Assembly (NCBI GenBank): GCA_038380435.1
Contig: JAWZYU010000019.1
Location: 16,889,801-16,953,800 of the forward strand
DNA: 64,000 nucleotides
DNA from: Ryuthela nishihirai
Taxonomy: Eukaryota > Arthropoda > Arachnida > Araneae > Heptathelidae
Direction: 5' to 3'
The notes under the pieces were generated by a model. The model was not told the DNA's origin. It saw only the letters and a program-made list of their open reading frames with translations, and did not search any database. Within the stretch, counting starts at the first letter, position 1, and every line of letters starts with the position of its first letter. Of this stretch, positions 11,316 through 20,859 are shown one piece after another. The position numbers and the translations under genes were made by a program.

Positions 11316-12794
11316 CACTGGTTTCCATAAATTGAGGAAAACGAGAAAAATCGCGATAATTCGCCAAAACAAATTGTGCGATCCTCACCAAATTTGTTCA
11401 GTAAAGCAATGCCGAGAATATCGTATACAAATTAGTCTAGGATGCGCCAATTTCAGTAATCGGATAGTGGCATAAAAACGGGTTTTGGAGTGGATCGTTA
11501 TTTTGTGTTGTAAATGTGAGTAATGAAGTTAAAAATAGCCATTTTGTAGAAATGACCTCGAGACATCATTTGCCAAATGAACTGCAGTGGACAACTATTG
11601 GCTGGCTCGAAGCAGGCCAAAGTCAGTCAGACGTGTCACGATGGCTGAATGCGAGTCCTTCTATGGTCCACAGATTGTGGAATCAATCTCTTAGTACGGA
11701 TTCCGCGTCTCGGAGGTTTAGCAGAGGAAGGGTTAGAGTTACGACCGCTGTACAAGACCGATATCTGCGATTAACAGCACGAAGGAGCCGGACGTATACT
11801 CCCTCTCAGCTTCGATCCTCTCTTGCAGCAGCCACTGGGAGGGTTGTATCAGCTTTTGCTGTGCGTAGAAGGTTTCATGAGGGAGGTCTGTATCCTAGAA
11901 GGCCAATAATTTATGTATCTCACATGTCACGTCACAGGAGAGAGCTGCTGAATTGGGCACGCACGCATGTTAACTGGACAGAAGAGCAATGAAGGTGCGT
12001 ACTCTTCACAAATGAGTCCAAATATTGCTTGCAGAGTGATTCCGGACATTGGTTTGATATGGGCAGAACGAGGTACCCGCTTATCATCCCAGTAACATCC
12101 GTCAAAGAGACAGTTACGGCGGAGGTAGCGTGTATGTTTGGGGTAGCATTTCCTTAGGTGGACGCACAGACGTGTTGTTGACGAGTGGGAACCTCAATGC
12201 TCAAAGGTATAGACATGACATCCTTGACTATTATGTACGTCCTTACGCTGGTGGAATAGGTGAAACATTCACCTTACAAGACGATAACTCTCGTCCACAC
12301 GGAGCTCGACTAATGGAACAATATCTTCAAGAGGAGACCATTATGCGCATGGAGTGGCCAGCTCGATCTCCCGACCGAAATCCGATTGAGCATGTGTGGG
12401 ATGCTCTATGGAGACGCGTTGCTGCCCTCAACCCGCCACTTGAAACATAGGGGGAGCTTATTACTGCTTTAAAGGAACAATAGTCGTTACTCCCTACTGA
12501 GCTGATTCACATCATAAACAGCATGGAACACCTCTGTCGTGCTTGCATTGCTGTAAGGGGTGACCACACTCCTTATTAAAGAATTTTGACCATTGCATTC
12601 TGACACCTCATTTTTGGACAAGTTCCTGTAAGTATTATTTTTTGACGAAAAATGTTTCTAGTGTAAAATATTTTATGACATTCTGAAACTAACAATGTAA
12701 TTTATGTTTTCGTCAAATTTCATTAAAATCATTCATATAATTTTTTTGTTTATCATATTTTTTCTGAGTTTTCCTTAATCTATGGAAACCAGTG
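11316..12794 (+). mobile_element. Tc1/mariner transposon, 1.48 kb
   Basis: Complete element with inverted termini starting CACTGGTTTCCAT on both sides. The left end continues AAATTGAGGAAAAC; the complement of the right end reads AGATTAAGGAAAAC. TA target duplications flank it at 11314-11315 and 12795-12796. It holds one transposase pseudogene on the + strand and sits inside the DPYD intron between exons C and D. Confidence 0.93.
11516..12450 (+). pseudogene. Tc1-like transposase with one stop and one frameshift
   Basis: Frame 11516-11992 carries the two-part HTH DNA-binding region (LQWTTIGWLEAGQSQSDVSR; VVSAFAVRRRFHEGG). It ends at a TGA just before the first catalytic motif, which reads FTNESKYC (family FSDESRFC, so Asp is changed to Asn). 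A frame change near 12115 leads into 12130-12450 with YVWGSISLGGRT, the second Asp motif LQDDNSRPHGAR and the third acidic motif SPDRNPIEHVWDALW. Length and motif order are normal for a Tc1 transposase of about 330 aa. Inactive in this copy. Confidence 0.9.
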
Positions 12795-12804
12795 TAAATT
12801 AACT

Positions 12805-12906
12805 CTCAAACAATTGCTTGCCACATAGGTCTGATATGATCCTGTCGGTTCGGTCACGTGAGGAAGGCGATACCTCAGCAGAAAGACAACACAAGAAACA
12901 TCCATT
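12805..12906 (-). mobile_element. SINE-2 fragment
   Basis: Minus-strand remnant of the tRNA-Ser-like SINE seen best at 24441-24632. It shares GCTTGCCACATAGGTCTGA and the CCTCAGCAGAAA block. It is truncated on both sides. Confidence 0.6.
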
Positions 12907-13204
12907 ATACGCAATTTTAATTCGACAACTGACTTCAGAATAGACTAGAATCACACAAGAGAATTAAGGTTTGGAAAATTCAAAGTAATAGAGCATCCCT
13001 GTTGTTTCGAAGCAAAAAATCCACATGAATCTCAACTAGAATCTTTCTTCTGTTGGGTGTATTGCAATGATGTTCACATCACGTGACTGCGAGAATACTC
13101 CCTCCTACTGCAAATTCATAGCTTGAAAAAGGGATGGGACTCAAAACGGAAGATGGGACATATCGCGCATTATCTTATCAGGAATAAATAATAGACTATT
13201 TTAA

Positions 13205-13396
13205 ATTGTTCTACTTAGCCGAGTGGTTAGCATGTTTAGCTACTGATCAAAGGGGCCTGGGTTTGAGCCCCGGGTAAGGCATGGATATTTGTGTTGTTTT
13301 TCTGCCGAGGTCTCGCCATCCTCACCGACCTACTATGGCGTATAAACTGACAGGCTCTTCTCAGACCTCTGTTGCAAGCAGCTGCTTGAGATATTT
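13205..13396 (+). mobile_element. SINE-2 copy (tRNA-Ser-like head)
   Basis: The head has the A-box-like CCGAGTGGTTAGC and B-box-like GGTTTGAGCCCC. The body has GGATATTTGTGTTG and GCGTATAAACTGACAG, ending GCAAGCAGCTGCTTGAG and an AT-rich tail. Same family as 24441-24632, 15925-16050 and 35270-35436. It is a retroposon, not a functional tRNA gene. Confidence 0.75.
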
Positions 13397-13862
13397 ATTT
13401 ATTTTTTTATTTTAATTACACTGGGCAACAAAGAAAAAGGCTTTGAAATGAAAATAGCCAATCTTTACTATTTCGAGGTGCTGAACACGAAAATGACAAT
13501 AAAATTTGTCGATTGGCTCTTGTTCAGGAGAGACAGAGATGGTCATGTATAAACGACTCAGTCCGCATTGAGTATATAGGTAACCATTTCGCAACGCTGT
13601 GTTTTAAACTTCAGATTGCAACATATTGCGTTGTAATGCATCAGCCTGCCATACGCACAACCCCGGAGGTATTGCATCATTGTCTGATGCAATGTAGTTG
13701 AGTCATGACATCGCGGCTTTACGATCGCGGACAAAAGATGATGTAATCTATAGTTGTAAGCGACGTCTCGTAGGGTGAGCAAGTCTTTTGAGCGACTCCC
13801 ATTTACCTCTGAGTCATACGTACAACACAAGTGATCCTTGCAGTTTTAATCCAGCAGTAGTG

Positions 13863-15640
13863 ATGCCTCGTAACTGTGTTAATAGTGCAGATATTTTGTT
13901 ACATTTGCGGGGAAGAAAAGTTTGTTACTTCGCAAGCCAGAAAAGGGCCATCACTCCAATAGTGAAAGTGGCGTATGAGTTTTATTTTGGATGCAAGATC
14001 GGGGACCAGGACAAAGCCTGGGTCCCACACATATACTGCAGTATGTTTGCATGAAATCTTTCCAAGTGGCTGAAAGGTGAAAAAGTGGCGATGCCATTTG
14101 CTTTTCCTATTGTTTGGAGAGAACCAAGCAATCACGCAATTGATTGCTGCTTCTGCATGGTTCCACCTGTTTCTGGAGGCATCACAAGGAAAAAGAAGTG
14201 GACAATAGCGTATCCGAATATACAATCTGCTCTCCAACAGTTCGCACAGCGAAGTCCTTCACGTTCCCGAACCTCGAAAAGTATTTTCCATCGATTCAGA
14301 CGATGAGGAGGGAAGCGAACTGGCGTTGGGTTCTCCGCAGCCTTCGGTGCCTAATGATGATCTATAAGTCTGCCATGGTGCATCATCTGCGCCACACATT
14401 CTCACCGAAGAAGAAATGAACGATCTTGTTCGTGATCTGGAGCTGTCCAAGGCCAAAGCAGAGTTACTTGGATCAAGACTTAAAAAATGGAATCTACTCA
14501 AGGAAAATGTCCGAATGACTTCGTTTCGAACTCGTCATGAGCAGTTTGCGCCTTACTTCAGAAAGGAAGATGACCTTGTGTTCTGCTTCGATGTACATGG
14601 CCTAATGAATGTCCTCGGATTCAAACATGACCCTCAAGAATGGCGACTACATAGACTTCTCGAAATTGAGTCTCAAGGTGGTGTTGCTGCATAATTGAAA
14701 TCGACTTCCATCCGTTCTGGTCGGACATGCTGTCTACATGAAAGAAACCTACGACAACCTAAAACAGCTGTTGAACTGTCTTCAATACAGCAAGTGTGGC
14801 TGGCATCTCTGTTGTGACTTGAAGGTAGTGGCTCTGTTGATGGGTCTGCAACTGGGATGTACGAAGTGCTGCTGTTTCTTATGTGAATGAGATAACCGAG
14901 CAAAGACTTTGCATGATGTGAAGAGAAACTGGCCTCAGAGGAAATCCCTGAAGGTCGGAGAGAAGAATGTGGAACACCCAGCATTGGCAGAAACGCACAA
15001 AATCCTATTACCGTCCCTACACATCATGATGAAAAGCTTCGTAAAAGCCATGGACCGAACTGCATCAGTTTTCAAGTATTTGAATGACAAATTCCCTCGT
15101 TTCAGCGAAGCGAAAATTAAAAGGGAATTTTTCGCGGTCCTCAGATCTGCGAGTTGTTCAGAGACCAGTTTGTTCAGAGACCAGATCTGCGAGTTGTTTC
15201 AGAGACCAGCAAATGGCATCGCCACTTTTTCAGAGACCAGATGTTCGACAACCTGCTTCAGAGTGACGAGAAAAAGGTTTGGGACGCGTTTCGTCTGGTG
15301 TCAATTAAATTCCTCGGGAATGTCAGGGCAGACAACTACAAGAAACTGGTTAAGGACATGTTATCTCTGTATCACAAACTTGGCTGCAATATTTTCTTAA
15401 AGATCCACTTTCTCCATTCCCACTTAGATTTCTTCCCCGACAACTGCGGCATGGTTAGTGATGAGAACGGTAAACGTTTTCACCAGGACATTGCAACGAT
15501 GGAGAAACGACACCAGGAAAACTGATCCACTTCAATGTTGGCTGACTACTGTTGGACGCTCACAAGAAAAGATCCTGAGCAGTTGTACAAGCGACGGGCA
15601 AAGCGACGTCGGAAATAGAAGCGGAGTTATATCGATACAT
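13863..15640 (+). pseudogene. DDE-like protein of the F1 element (unknown family)
   Basis: The reading frame is broken by stops and shifts but its order is clear. N-terminal region: FGCKIGDQDKAWVPHIYC, SKWLKG, PFAFPIVWREPSNHAIDCCF; Cys pairs here suggest zinc binding. Middle: LNDLVRD-like leucine-rich block (14416-14694, LLGSRLKKWNLL). Then a shifted frame with IDFSKLSLKVVLLHN (candidate Asp 1), CDLKVVALLMGLQLG (candidate Asp 2) and CCCFLCE. C-terminal: LGNVRADNYKKLV, KIHFLHSHLDFFPDN, RFHQDIATMEKRHQ (candidate Glu), MLADYCWTL. I recall similar uncharacterised proteins in many invertebrate genomes but know no established function. A transposase role is inferred from the terminal repeats. Confidence 0.7.
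15124..15240 (+). repeat. Local duplications and templated inverted insert in F1
   Basis: CAGAGACCAG occurs four times here (about 15160-15240). The 24 nt at 15209-15232 are the exact reverse complement of 14078-14101 in the same element. Together they disrupt the conserved QIREL(F/M)-type segment of the encoded protein. Confidence 0.85.
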
Positions 15641-15924
15641 GTCATATGCACGTATTACTATATTATGTAAGAAACTGTTGCGGATTTTGCAGAAATCGTA
15701 GCCAGTTTTGCGTTTTCATTAACATATTCGTGTTCAGCACCTTGAAATCTTTAAGAAATGGATACTTTTATCTCAGAGGCATGACGTTTATGAAAATTTG
15801 TTGCCCAGTGTTATTTACTGACTTTTGACAAATTTTGGATGTTTTTTTACACATTTTTGAAAATTTTTAACTGTTTACCTGACTTTGTTCATAAGTAGTC
15901 AAAATAAATTACCCTTCAAGTAGG

Positions 15925-16052
15925 TTTGCCACAGAGGTCTTACAGGAGCCTGATAATGTAATATGCTGAAGAGAAATCTCTGAGGACGGCGAGATTTCAA
16001 CGAAAAACATAGTACTAAAAATAAACATCCATACCTGGTCGGAGCTCGAACT
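15925..16052 (-). mobile_element. SINE-2 fragment
   Basis: Minus-strand copy sharing GTTTGCCACAGAGGTCT, a degenerate CTCTGAGGACGGCGAGAT block and a degenerate B box (GGAGCTCGAAC). Diverged from 24441-24632. Confidence 0.55.
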
Positions 16053-16196
16053 TTAAGAGATTTTAACAAATTATTTTAATAAGCGTTGATGGAAGTAATT
16101 CACTAATACGTTTCCATTGGGAATCTGCCAACACTTATTTATACAAATATCTTTCTTAAAATTCCGCATCTCAAATTACTTTTTTCCCGTTTTCAG

Positions 16197-16459
16197 GTAA
16201 GGCTGATGGTGTAACAGCCACCAACACTGTGTCTGGTCTAATGGGGCTAAAGCACGATTCCACTGCATGGCCTGCGGTGGGCCACGAAAAGAGGACAACC
16301 TATGGAGGAGTCTCAGGGAATGCCATAAGACCCATCGCCCTCAGGGCGGTCTCTGCCATCTCACGGGCACTTCCGGGCTATCCTATACTCGCTACTGGAG
16401 GAATCGATTCCGCAGATGCTGGGCTGCAGTTTCTGCAAGCAGGAGCTTCAGTACTTCAG
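16197..16459 (+). CDS. DPYD: DPYD exon D, FMN/phosphate-binding exon
   Basis: The largest DPYD exon here, 263 nt. GT completes the Gly codon begun in exon C, then 87 codons follow. Landmarks: [17 protein letters not shown] (the Asn-Thr pair contacts the pyrimidine), [36 protein letters not shown] (phosphate-gripping ATGGID loop of the FMN barrel) and GASVLQ. The acceptor TTTCAG is strong, the donor is GTAAAA, and it ends in phase 0. All family-defining residues in this segment are present, which supports a working gene. Confidence 0.97.
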
Positions 16460-16768
16460 GTAAAAGCATTGAATCACATAGCGGAAAGAAACAATGAATT
16501 TACTTTAATTTTTTGGATCCAGATCTTTCTGCGAGTTTTATTTGCAAGACAACAACATATCCAATGTTTCATTATGCAAAGCTTTTTCTGTAGTAGACTT
16601 GGCAATGTAAGGTAAATGGGAAAAAACAATGTAGCACGTATAATACACTCGTCACAAAAATAATTGCTCCATCCGGAAGGAATGTCGTGCGCACGATACA
16701 AAGCGATACGCAAAAAAATTGTAAAGTAACAAAGGATCACATTTGCATCCTGTTTAGCGTGGTGGGTA

Positions 16769-17073
16769 CAGTCGCTCAAAAAAGTATCCGAACACTATGG
16801 TTGATTACAGAATTCAGAAAAAATATCTGGCAACGATTTATTTTAGAAATTAGCGATCTGGCAACCTTCACAATGATGTCACGTGATTAAAGAATTCAGG
16901 AAAAATATCTGGAGCGTGTACAGCAACTGTACACGCTCCAGTTACCGTTCACAGCAAACTGGAGCGTGTGCAGTTACTGCACACGCTCCAGTTTGCTGTG
17001 AACGGTAACTGCACACGCTCAATATTTCCGTGAGTGAGCCCACACGATCTAGTATCAAAATAATATGATCACC
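16769..17073. repeat. Broken Tc1-type MITE with palindrome cluster
   Basis: The left half of the MITE family seen intact at 37544-37749 starts at 16769 (CAGTCGCTCAAAAAAGTATC) after TA. Its second half is replaced by the inverted GGAGCGTGT array at 16909-17019. No right terminal repeat follows before the next copy begins at 17076. Confidence 0.75.
16909..17019. repeat. Nested perfect palindromes (15-nt and 34-nt arms)
   Basis: Arms 16909-16923 and 16927-16941 are perfect inverted repeats with a 3-nt loop. Arms 16941-16974 and 16976-17009 are perfect inverted repeats around a single base. The motif GGAGCGTGTRCAG or its complement occurs five times in 110 nt. It is non-coding and GC-richer than its surroundings. 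Confidence 0.95.
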
Positions 17074-17075
17074 TA

Positions 17076-17249
17076 CAGTTGCTCAAAAAAGTATCCAAAC
17101 GCTATGGTTGATTACAGAATTCAGAAAAAATATCTGGCAACGATTTCTAAAAAAATACTACTTCACTAATTTCTAAAAAAATCGTTGCCAGATATTTTTT
17201 CTGAATTCTGTAATTAAGCTGAGAGTTCGGATACTTTTTTGAGCGACTG
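17076..17249. mobile_element. Palindromic Tc1-type MITE, complete
   Basis: The left end reads CAGTTGCTCAAAAAAGTATC and the right-end complement CAGTCGCTCAAAAAAGTATC, with TA on both sides. The inner AGAATTCAGAAAAAATATC block is repeated inverted. No coding content. It abuts the C-terminal end of the Tc1 transposase remnant that follows. Confidence 0.85.
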
Positions 17250-17255
17250 TACATG

Positions 17256-18300
17256 GATATTAGGATAACATCAATAGGAGGTGTGCTCGCCTTTCTTGGC
17301 AATACAAGCATTAATACGATTAGGAAGTGAGTCAAGTTAGTTCCTAATTATGTCCTTGTCTCTCATTTTCAAGATTTGCTCTACTTGCACTTGAAGATCT
17401 GTCACTTTATGCACTGGATACAGTTCTGCTCTCAGACATCGTTTAATGGCGATCCAGATGTGCTCAATCTGCAATAAATGTGGTGAACAGGCTGGCAATG
17501 GTAGCAATGGAACGGCTTCCAGACACTGTTGATCAATGCGTGTGGTATGTAATCTGACATTATCGTGATGGAATGTGACGTTTGGGACGTTCTCTCTGCA
17601 GGAGTGGTAAGACCACAAGCTGTAGAATGGTATCCACATACCGATGGGTAGTTAAATTACCTTCAACGGCTATGAGAGATGGTCTATTGTCGTAACAGAT
17701 GGTACCCTAAACCAGGATCCCAGAAGTGGTCACTGTATGGCGCTCATTGATACAAGACATGGAAATGTGTTTTCAGGCATATCACCACACCCATCGGTCT
17801 GTCTCGGACAGATCTGGGCCTCATTGCTGAAGACAATATATCGCCATTCGTCACGCCACTCAATTTTTTCGTTGCACCACTGCAATCTGGCATGCCTATG
17901 GCGTCGACTGAGAGGTATGCAGAGTGTGCCTCCCTACCATACAGGCTTCGTGCAGGTATCGATGAATGCTGCTGACAGATACCAGTAGTGCCTCATCAGT
18001 TGTACTGTCACTGGATATCTGTCGGGCAGTCGCGTTTCTGGTTCTGACAGCCACCCGGTGAATCTGCTGATCAGCCCAATCCGTAGTCACTCGAAAGCAA
18101 CTTGATCCTGAACGATGACGTGAAATATCTTCCTGTGCCCACTACTTTTATAGGTAGCCAAATATTCGCGCATAACGTCGCAAATGCCTGCAATTTTTTG
18201 TATAGACTATCCTCCTTCACGATACAACCTCGCTCAAACTAGATGAGTTGATTAAACATCCGTCTACGACGTACAAATTGCATTTCCCTTTCATGGTAAC
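17256..18300 (-). pseudogene. Tc1-like transposase remnant (minus)
   Basis: Minus-strand DDE transposase in pieces. 17896-18090 gives ATARQISSDSTTDEALLVSV followed by SSIHRYLHEACMVGR, the paired DNA-binding region. 17337-17639 gives NVTFHHDNVRLHTTR (second Asp motif HDN) and LPACSPHLLQIEHIWIAIKR (third acidic motif IEH). The first Asp region is degraded. The C-terminus, IAKKGEHTSY then a stop, lies about 20-30 nt from the terminal repeat of the neighbouring MITE. The 5' terminal repeat is not visible, so the element is probably truncated. Confidence 0.8.
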
Positions 18301-18494
18301 CAAATCTGCAGGTGAGATTCGATTTCTATAATCTACACTGTCCACTTTCCCCAACAATTAACTTCTCTAAAACTAACAAAATTTGTGTTATCCGCCGCAT
18401 CTTATATATAAACGAATGCGAATGATTGACTGACGGCTGACATGGGATCACGATAATTCTTACCATGATGCAGAAATGGTAGAGCTCCGAAAAC

Positions 18495-19300
18495 TTGCAC
18501 TTGAGTGATAAGGCACTTGAGCTTATTTCAGGAAGAAAGAACTGCAGGAATGTCCTTAATCAATATCCTACTAGTCTTAATAGAAAGCATTACAATTTGG
18601 TTATAAGCAGAGAGAAAACTAAAGTGATGAAAATTGGTCAGGCAGGCTGTGATTCAGTTAATCTGAATGGTTGCAATCTTGAGCAGGTGTCAGAGTTTAA
18701 TTATCTTCCGAGCTATGTAACAGATGTGCGGCATGAGATTAACAGACGAATAGGGATTGCTGCCGGGACTTTTAAGAATCTATGGAGAGTGTGGAGAAAT
18801 AGGCGTATACACCTAAAGACTAAAATCAGACTGTATAATAGTTTGGTTCTTTCTAGGGTTTGTTATGGTAGTGAAACTTGGACACTTTGTAAACAAGATA
18901 ACAGGAAACTAGATGCTTTTGATTCCAGATGCTTACGCAGTATCTTGGGCATTAGGTGGTTCAACTTTGTAACTGATGATGAGGTTAGGCAAAGGAGTCT
19001 GCAACCTCCTTTAAGCAGCATATTGTGCAGAGAGAGACTCCGTTGGTTTGGCCACGTTGCCCGTATGGATAATTATGGATTGGTGAATAGGGTTATGAAC
19101 AGTGTGCCTAAAGACCTTATAAATAGGGGGAGACCTAGGATGAGGTGGTCAGACAATATCAAACAGGACCTTGTTAGAATTGGTGTGCAGTGGCCAAATA
19201 TAGCAGATGTAGCTCAGGACAGACTTGCTTAGAGAACTAAATTGCACGGTCTGGTTGGACCTCCGTAGCCCATGGCTGCTTGAGGATGATGATGATGATG
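18495..19300 (+). pseudogene. RTE-like LINE copy, internally deleted
   Basis: Open frame 18495-19232 of 245 aa. The first 35 residues (LELISGRKNCRN) correspond to the endonuclease-RT linker seen at about 37322-37430. They join directly at about 18615 to the late RT segment REKTKVMKIG, so the RT catalytic core, including YVDD, is gone. The rest is intact: FNYLPSYVTD, KTKIRLYNSLVLSRVCYGSE, LRWFGHVARMDNYG, GRPRMRWSDN. A TAG then replaces the Trp codon of LAWRTKLHGL. The 3' tail is (GAT)n at about 19286-19300. The long open frame is therefore a deletion artefact, not a gene. Confidence 0.85.
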
Positions 19301-19506
19301 AGACTCGTTTCATAAGCATATTGTTTTTACGTCATTAGATTCATAGTTCGATGCAATCTGACTTCAAAAAATGAGATTGGAAAAGGTTAATCTTCGAGCT
19401 TGAGAGTAGTTTTCATATAAAGAGTTCAAGTGTTAAAATGAAGATGATCCATGCGAAACCTTTCTAGAGTAATTCTCAACAAGCATGTTCAAATTGACTC
19501 AAAATG

Positions 19507-19878
19507 TGGGGCGGGAGTGGCGCAGTCGGTAGCGCGCCAGGCTCGTAATCTGCAGTTTCGAGTCCCAGCTGGGTCAGCATTGAGATTTATCACCGCAAAA
19601 TTCCCTGCCCATGGTTAGTAGGGGACACCGATGGGCTTGGAAGACCACAGTCCGTCGGATGGGACGTTAAGCCATGGCTCCGTGTGTGTGAGAACCATAC
19701 TCTTCAAACATTAAAAAACACACTGGATGGCCTTGACGGGAGGCTACCATCTGTCTCCTAACTGCTGTTCCAGTGGTCCCCTCCTCCAACGTTCTCTGAG
19801 CCTTCGGGATCCTTGTGACCTGGCCATTTAGTCCATTGTGCGCAAAAAAGTGCCGCTCAGAGGTAAAACAACCCAACC
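19507..19878 (+). mobile_element. SINE-1 copy with 11-bp duplication
   Basis: tRNA-like head (GGGAGTGGCGCAGTCGGTAG), SINE-1 body (GGATGGGACGTTAAGCC) and tail AAAACAACCCAACC. The flanks GACTCAAAATG (19496-19506) and GACTGAAAATG (19879-19889) differ at one base, a clear retroposition signature. Confidence 0.92.
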
Positions 19879-20069
19879 GACTGAAAATGCTAACAAAAGT
19901 TCATTAGACTGAGAGACTTACGGTTTGTTCGGCGAAAATATTGCATTTTTTAAAAAATTTTACCAAGACTATTTTATTGCTTTAACTTATTTTTTCAAGG
20001 AATATAACTTCTCAAATTTCAAATAAGTCTCGTAAAGAATCGTAAACTGTGAATTTCTGATCTTTATAG

Positions 20070-20249
20070 GTATGTAGTGCCATTCAGAATCAAGATTTCA
20101 CCGTCATCGATGATTACGTGAGTGGACTGAAGGCCATTCTCTACCTGCAGAGTCTCTCAGAGACAGAGACGTGGGATGGACAATCCCCTCCGACGATGCA
20201 GCATCAGAAAGGCAAACCTGTTGCAGATATAGAAGCAATTGTTACCAAG
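20070..20249 (+). CDS. DPYD: DPYD exon E
   Basis: This 180-nt exon, 60 codons, is phase 0 at both ends, with acceptor TTATAG and donor GTAAGC. It starts [20 protein letters not shown], matching mammalian [20 protein letters not shown], and continues [17 protein letters not shown]. It closes the FMN barrel and begins the linker toward the C-terminal Fe-S domain. No stops or frameshifts. Confidence 0.96.
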
Positions 20250-20340
20250 GTAAGCTCAATTCATTCTTAGATATAAAAGTCAATCTCTTCTATAGCTCTT
20301 TGCTAATTACACACTGCCCTACTAAAATATTAGACTTTCT

Positions 20341-20838
20341 TCGTTATGTCAACGAAATCTAATTTCGAAACTCTATAACTTCTTAAATGTGCATTTAATG
20401 GAAAAATGTGACTATTAAAGACTATGATCCCTTCTATTCAAATCTCTAGTTTCATCAATATTCCTTCAGTATTTAAAGAATTTGAAAGCTAGAATATTAC
20501 ACAATAAATTATATTGTTTAATAAAATTATTAATAACTGACTAATTTTGAAACAATCATTATGCAACCTTCTAAAATGCATATCAATTTTATTAAATGGT
20601 TTCAAACAATAACTAAAATTTGAGTTTTATTTCTGAGATCAATTATCATGACGCTTTACTGTTTTCAAACATTCTACCTTCCGTAGTTCTTTAAATCCTG
20701 AACGAATATTGTGGGAAAAATCGTGATTTAAATAAACTTGATTATGATCTTTAATTTATTTTTAGTCAACTTTTTTCTATTAAATGTATATTTTAGGAGT
20801 TAGAGTTTCGAGGTTAGATTTTCATCGGCATAACTTGG
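20341..20838. repeat. Foldback repeat, family FB2, copy a
   Basis: The left arm (about 20341-20505) contains CATTTAATGGAAAA and TTCAGTATTTAAAGAA. The right arm (about 20690-20838) carries their inverted counterparts, TTTTCTATTAAATG and TTCTTTAAATCCTGAA. A second copy lies at 31385-31858 in another DPYD intron, and a diverged third at about 32325-32830. Non-coding. Confidence 0.8.
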
Positions 20839-20859
20839 AAAATCTTCAATGTATTTGTA

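Larger units (their letters stand above)
13419..15810 (+). mobile_element. Unnamed CACTRG-terminus DNA element, copy F1
   Basis: A 2.4-kb element with inverted termini: the left starts CACTGGGCAACAAAG and the complement of the right starts CACTGGGCAACAAAT. A second inverted pair lies inside the ends, GGTGCTGAACACGAA at about 13475 against TTCGTGTTCAGCACC at about 15729. The flanks read TTA on both sides, suggesting a short duplication. It encodes the protein described at 13863-15640. I cannot assign it to a named superfamily; two related copies lie at about 25426-27385 and 50685-51420. Confidence 0.8.
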
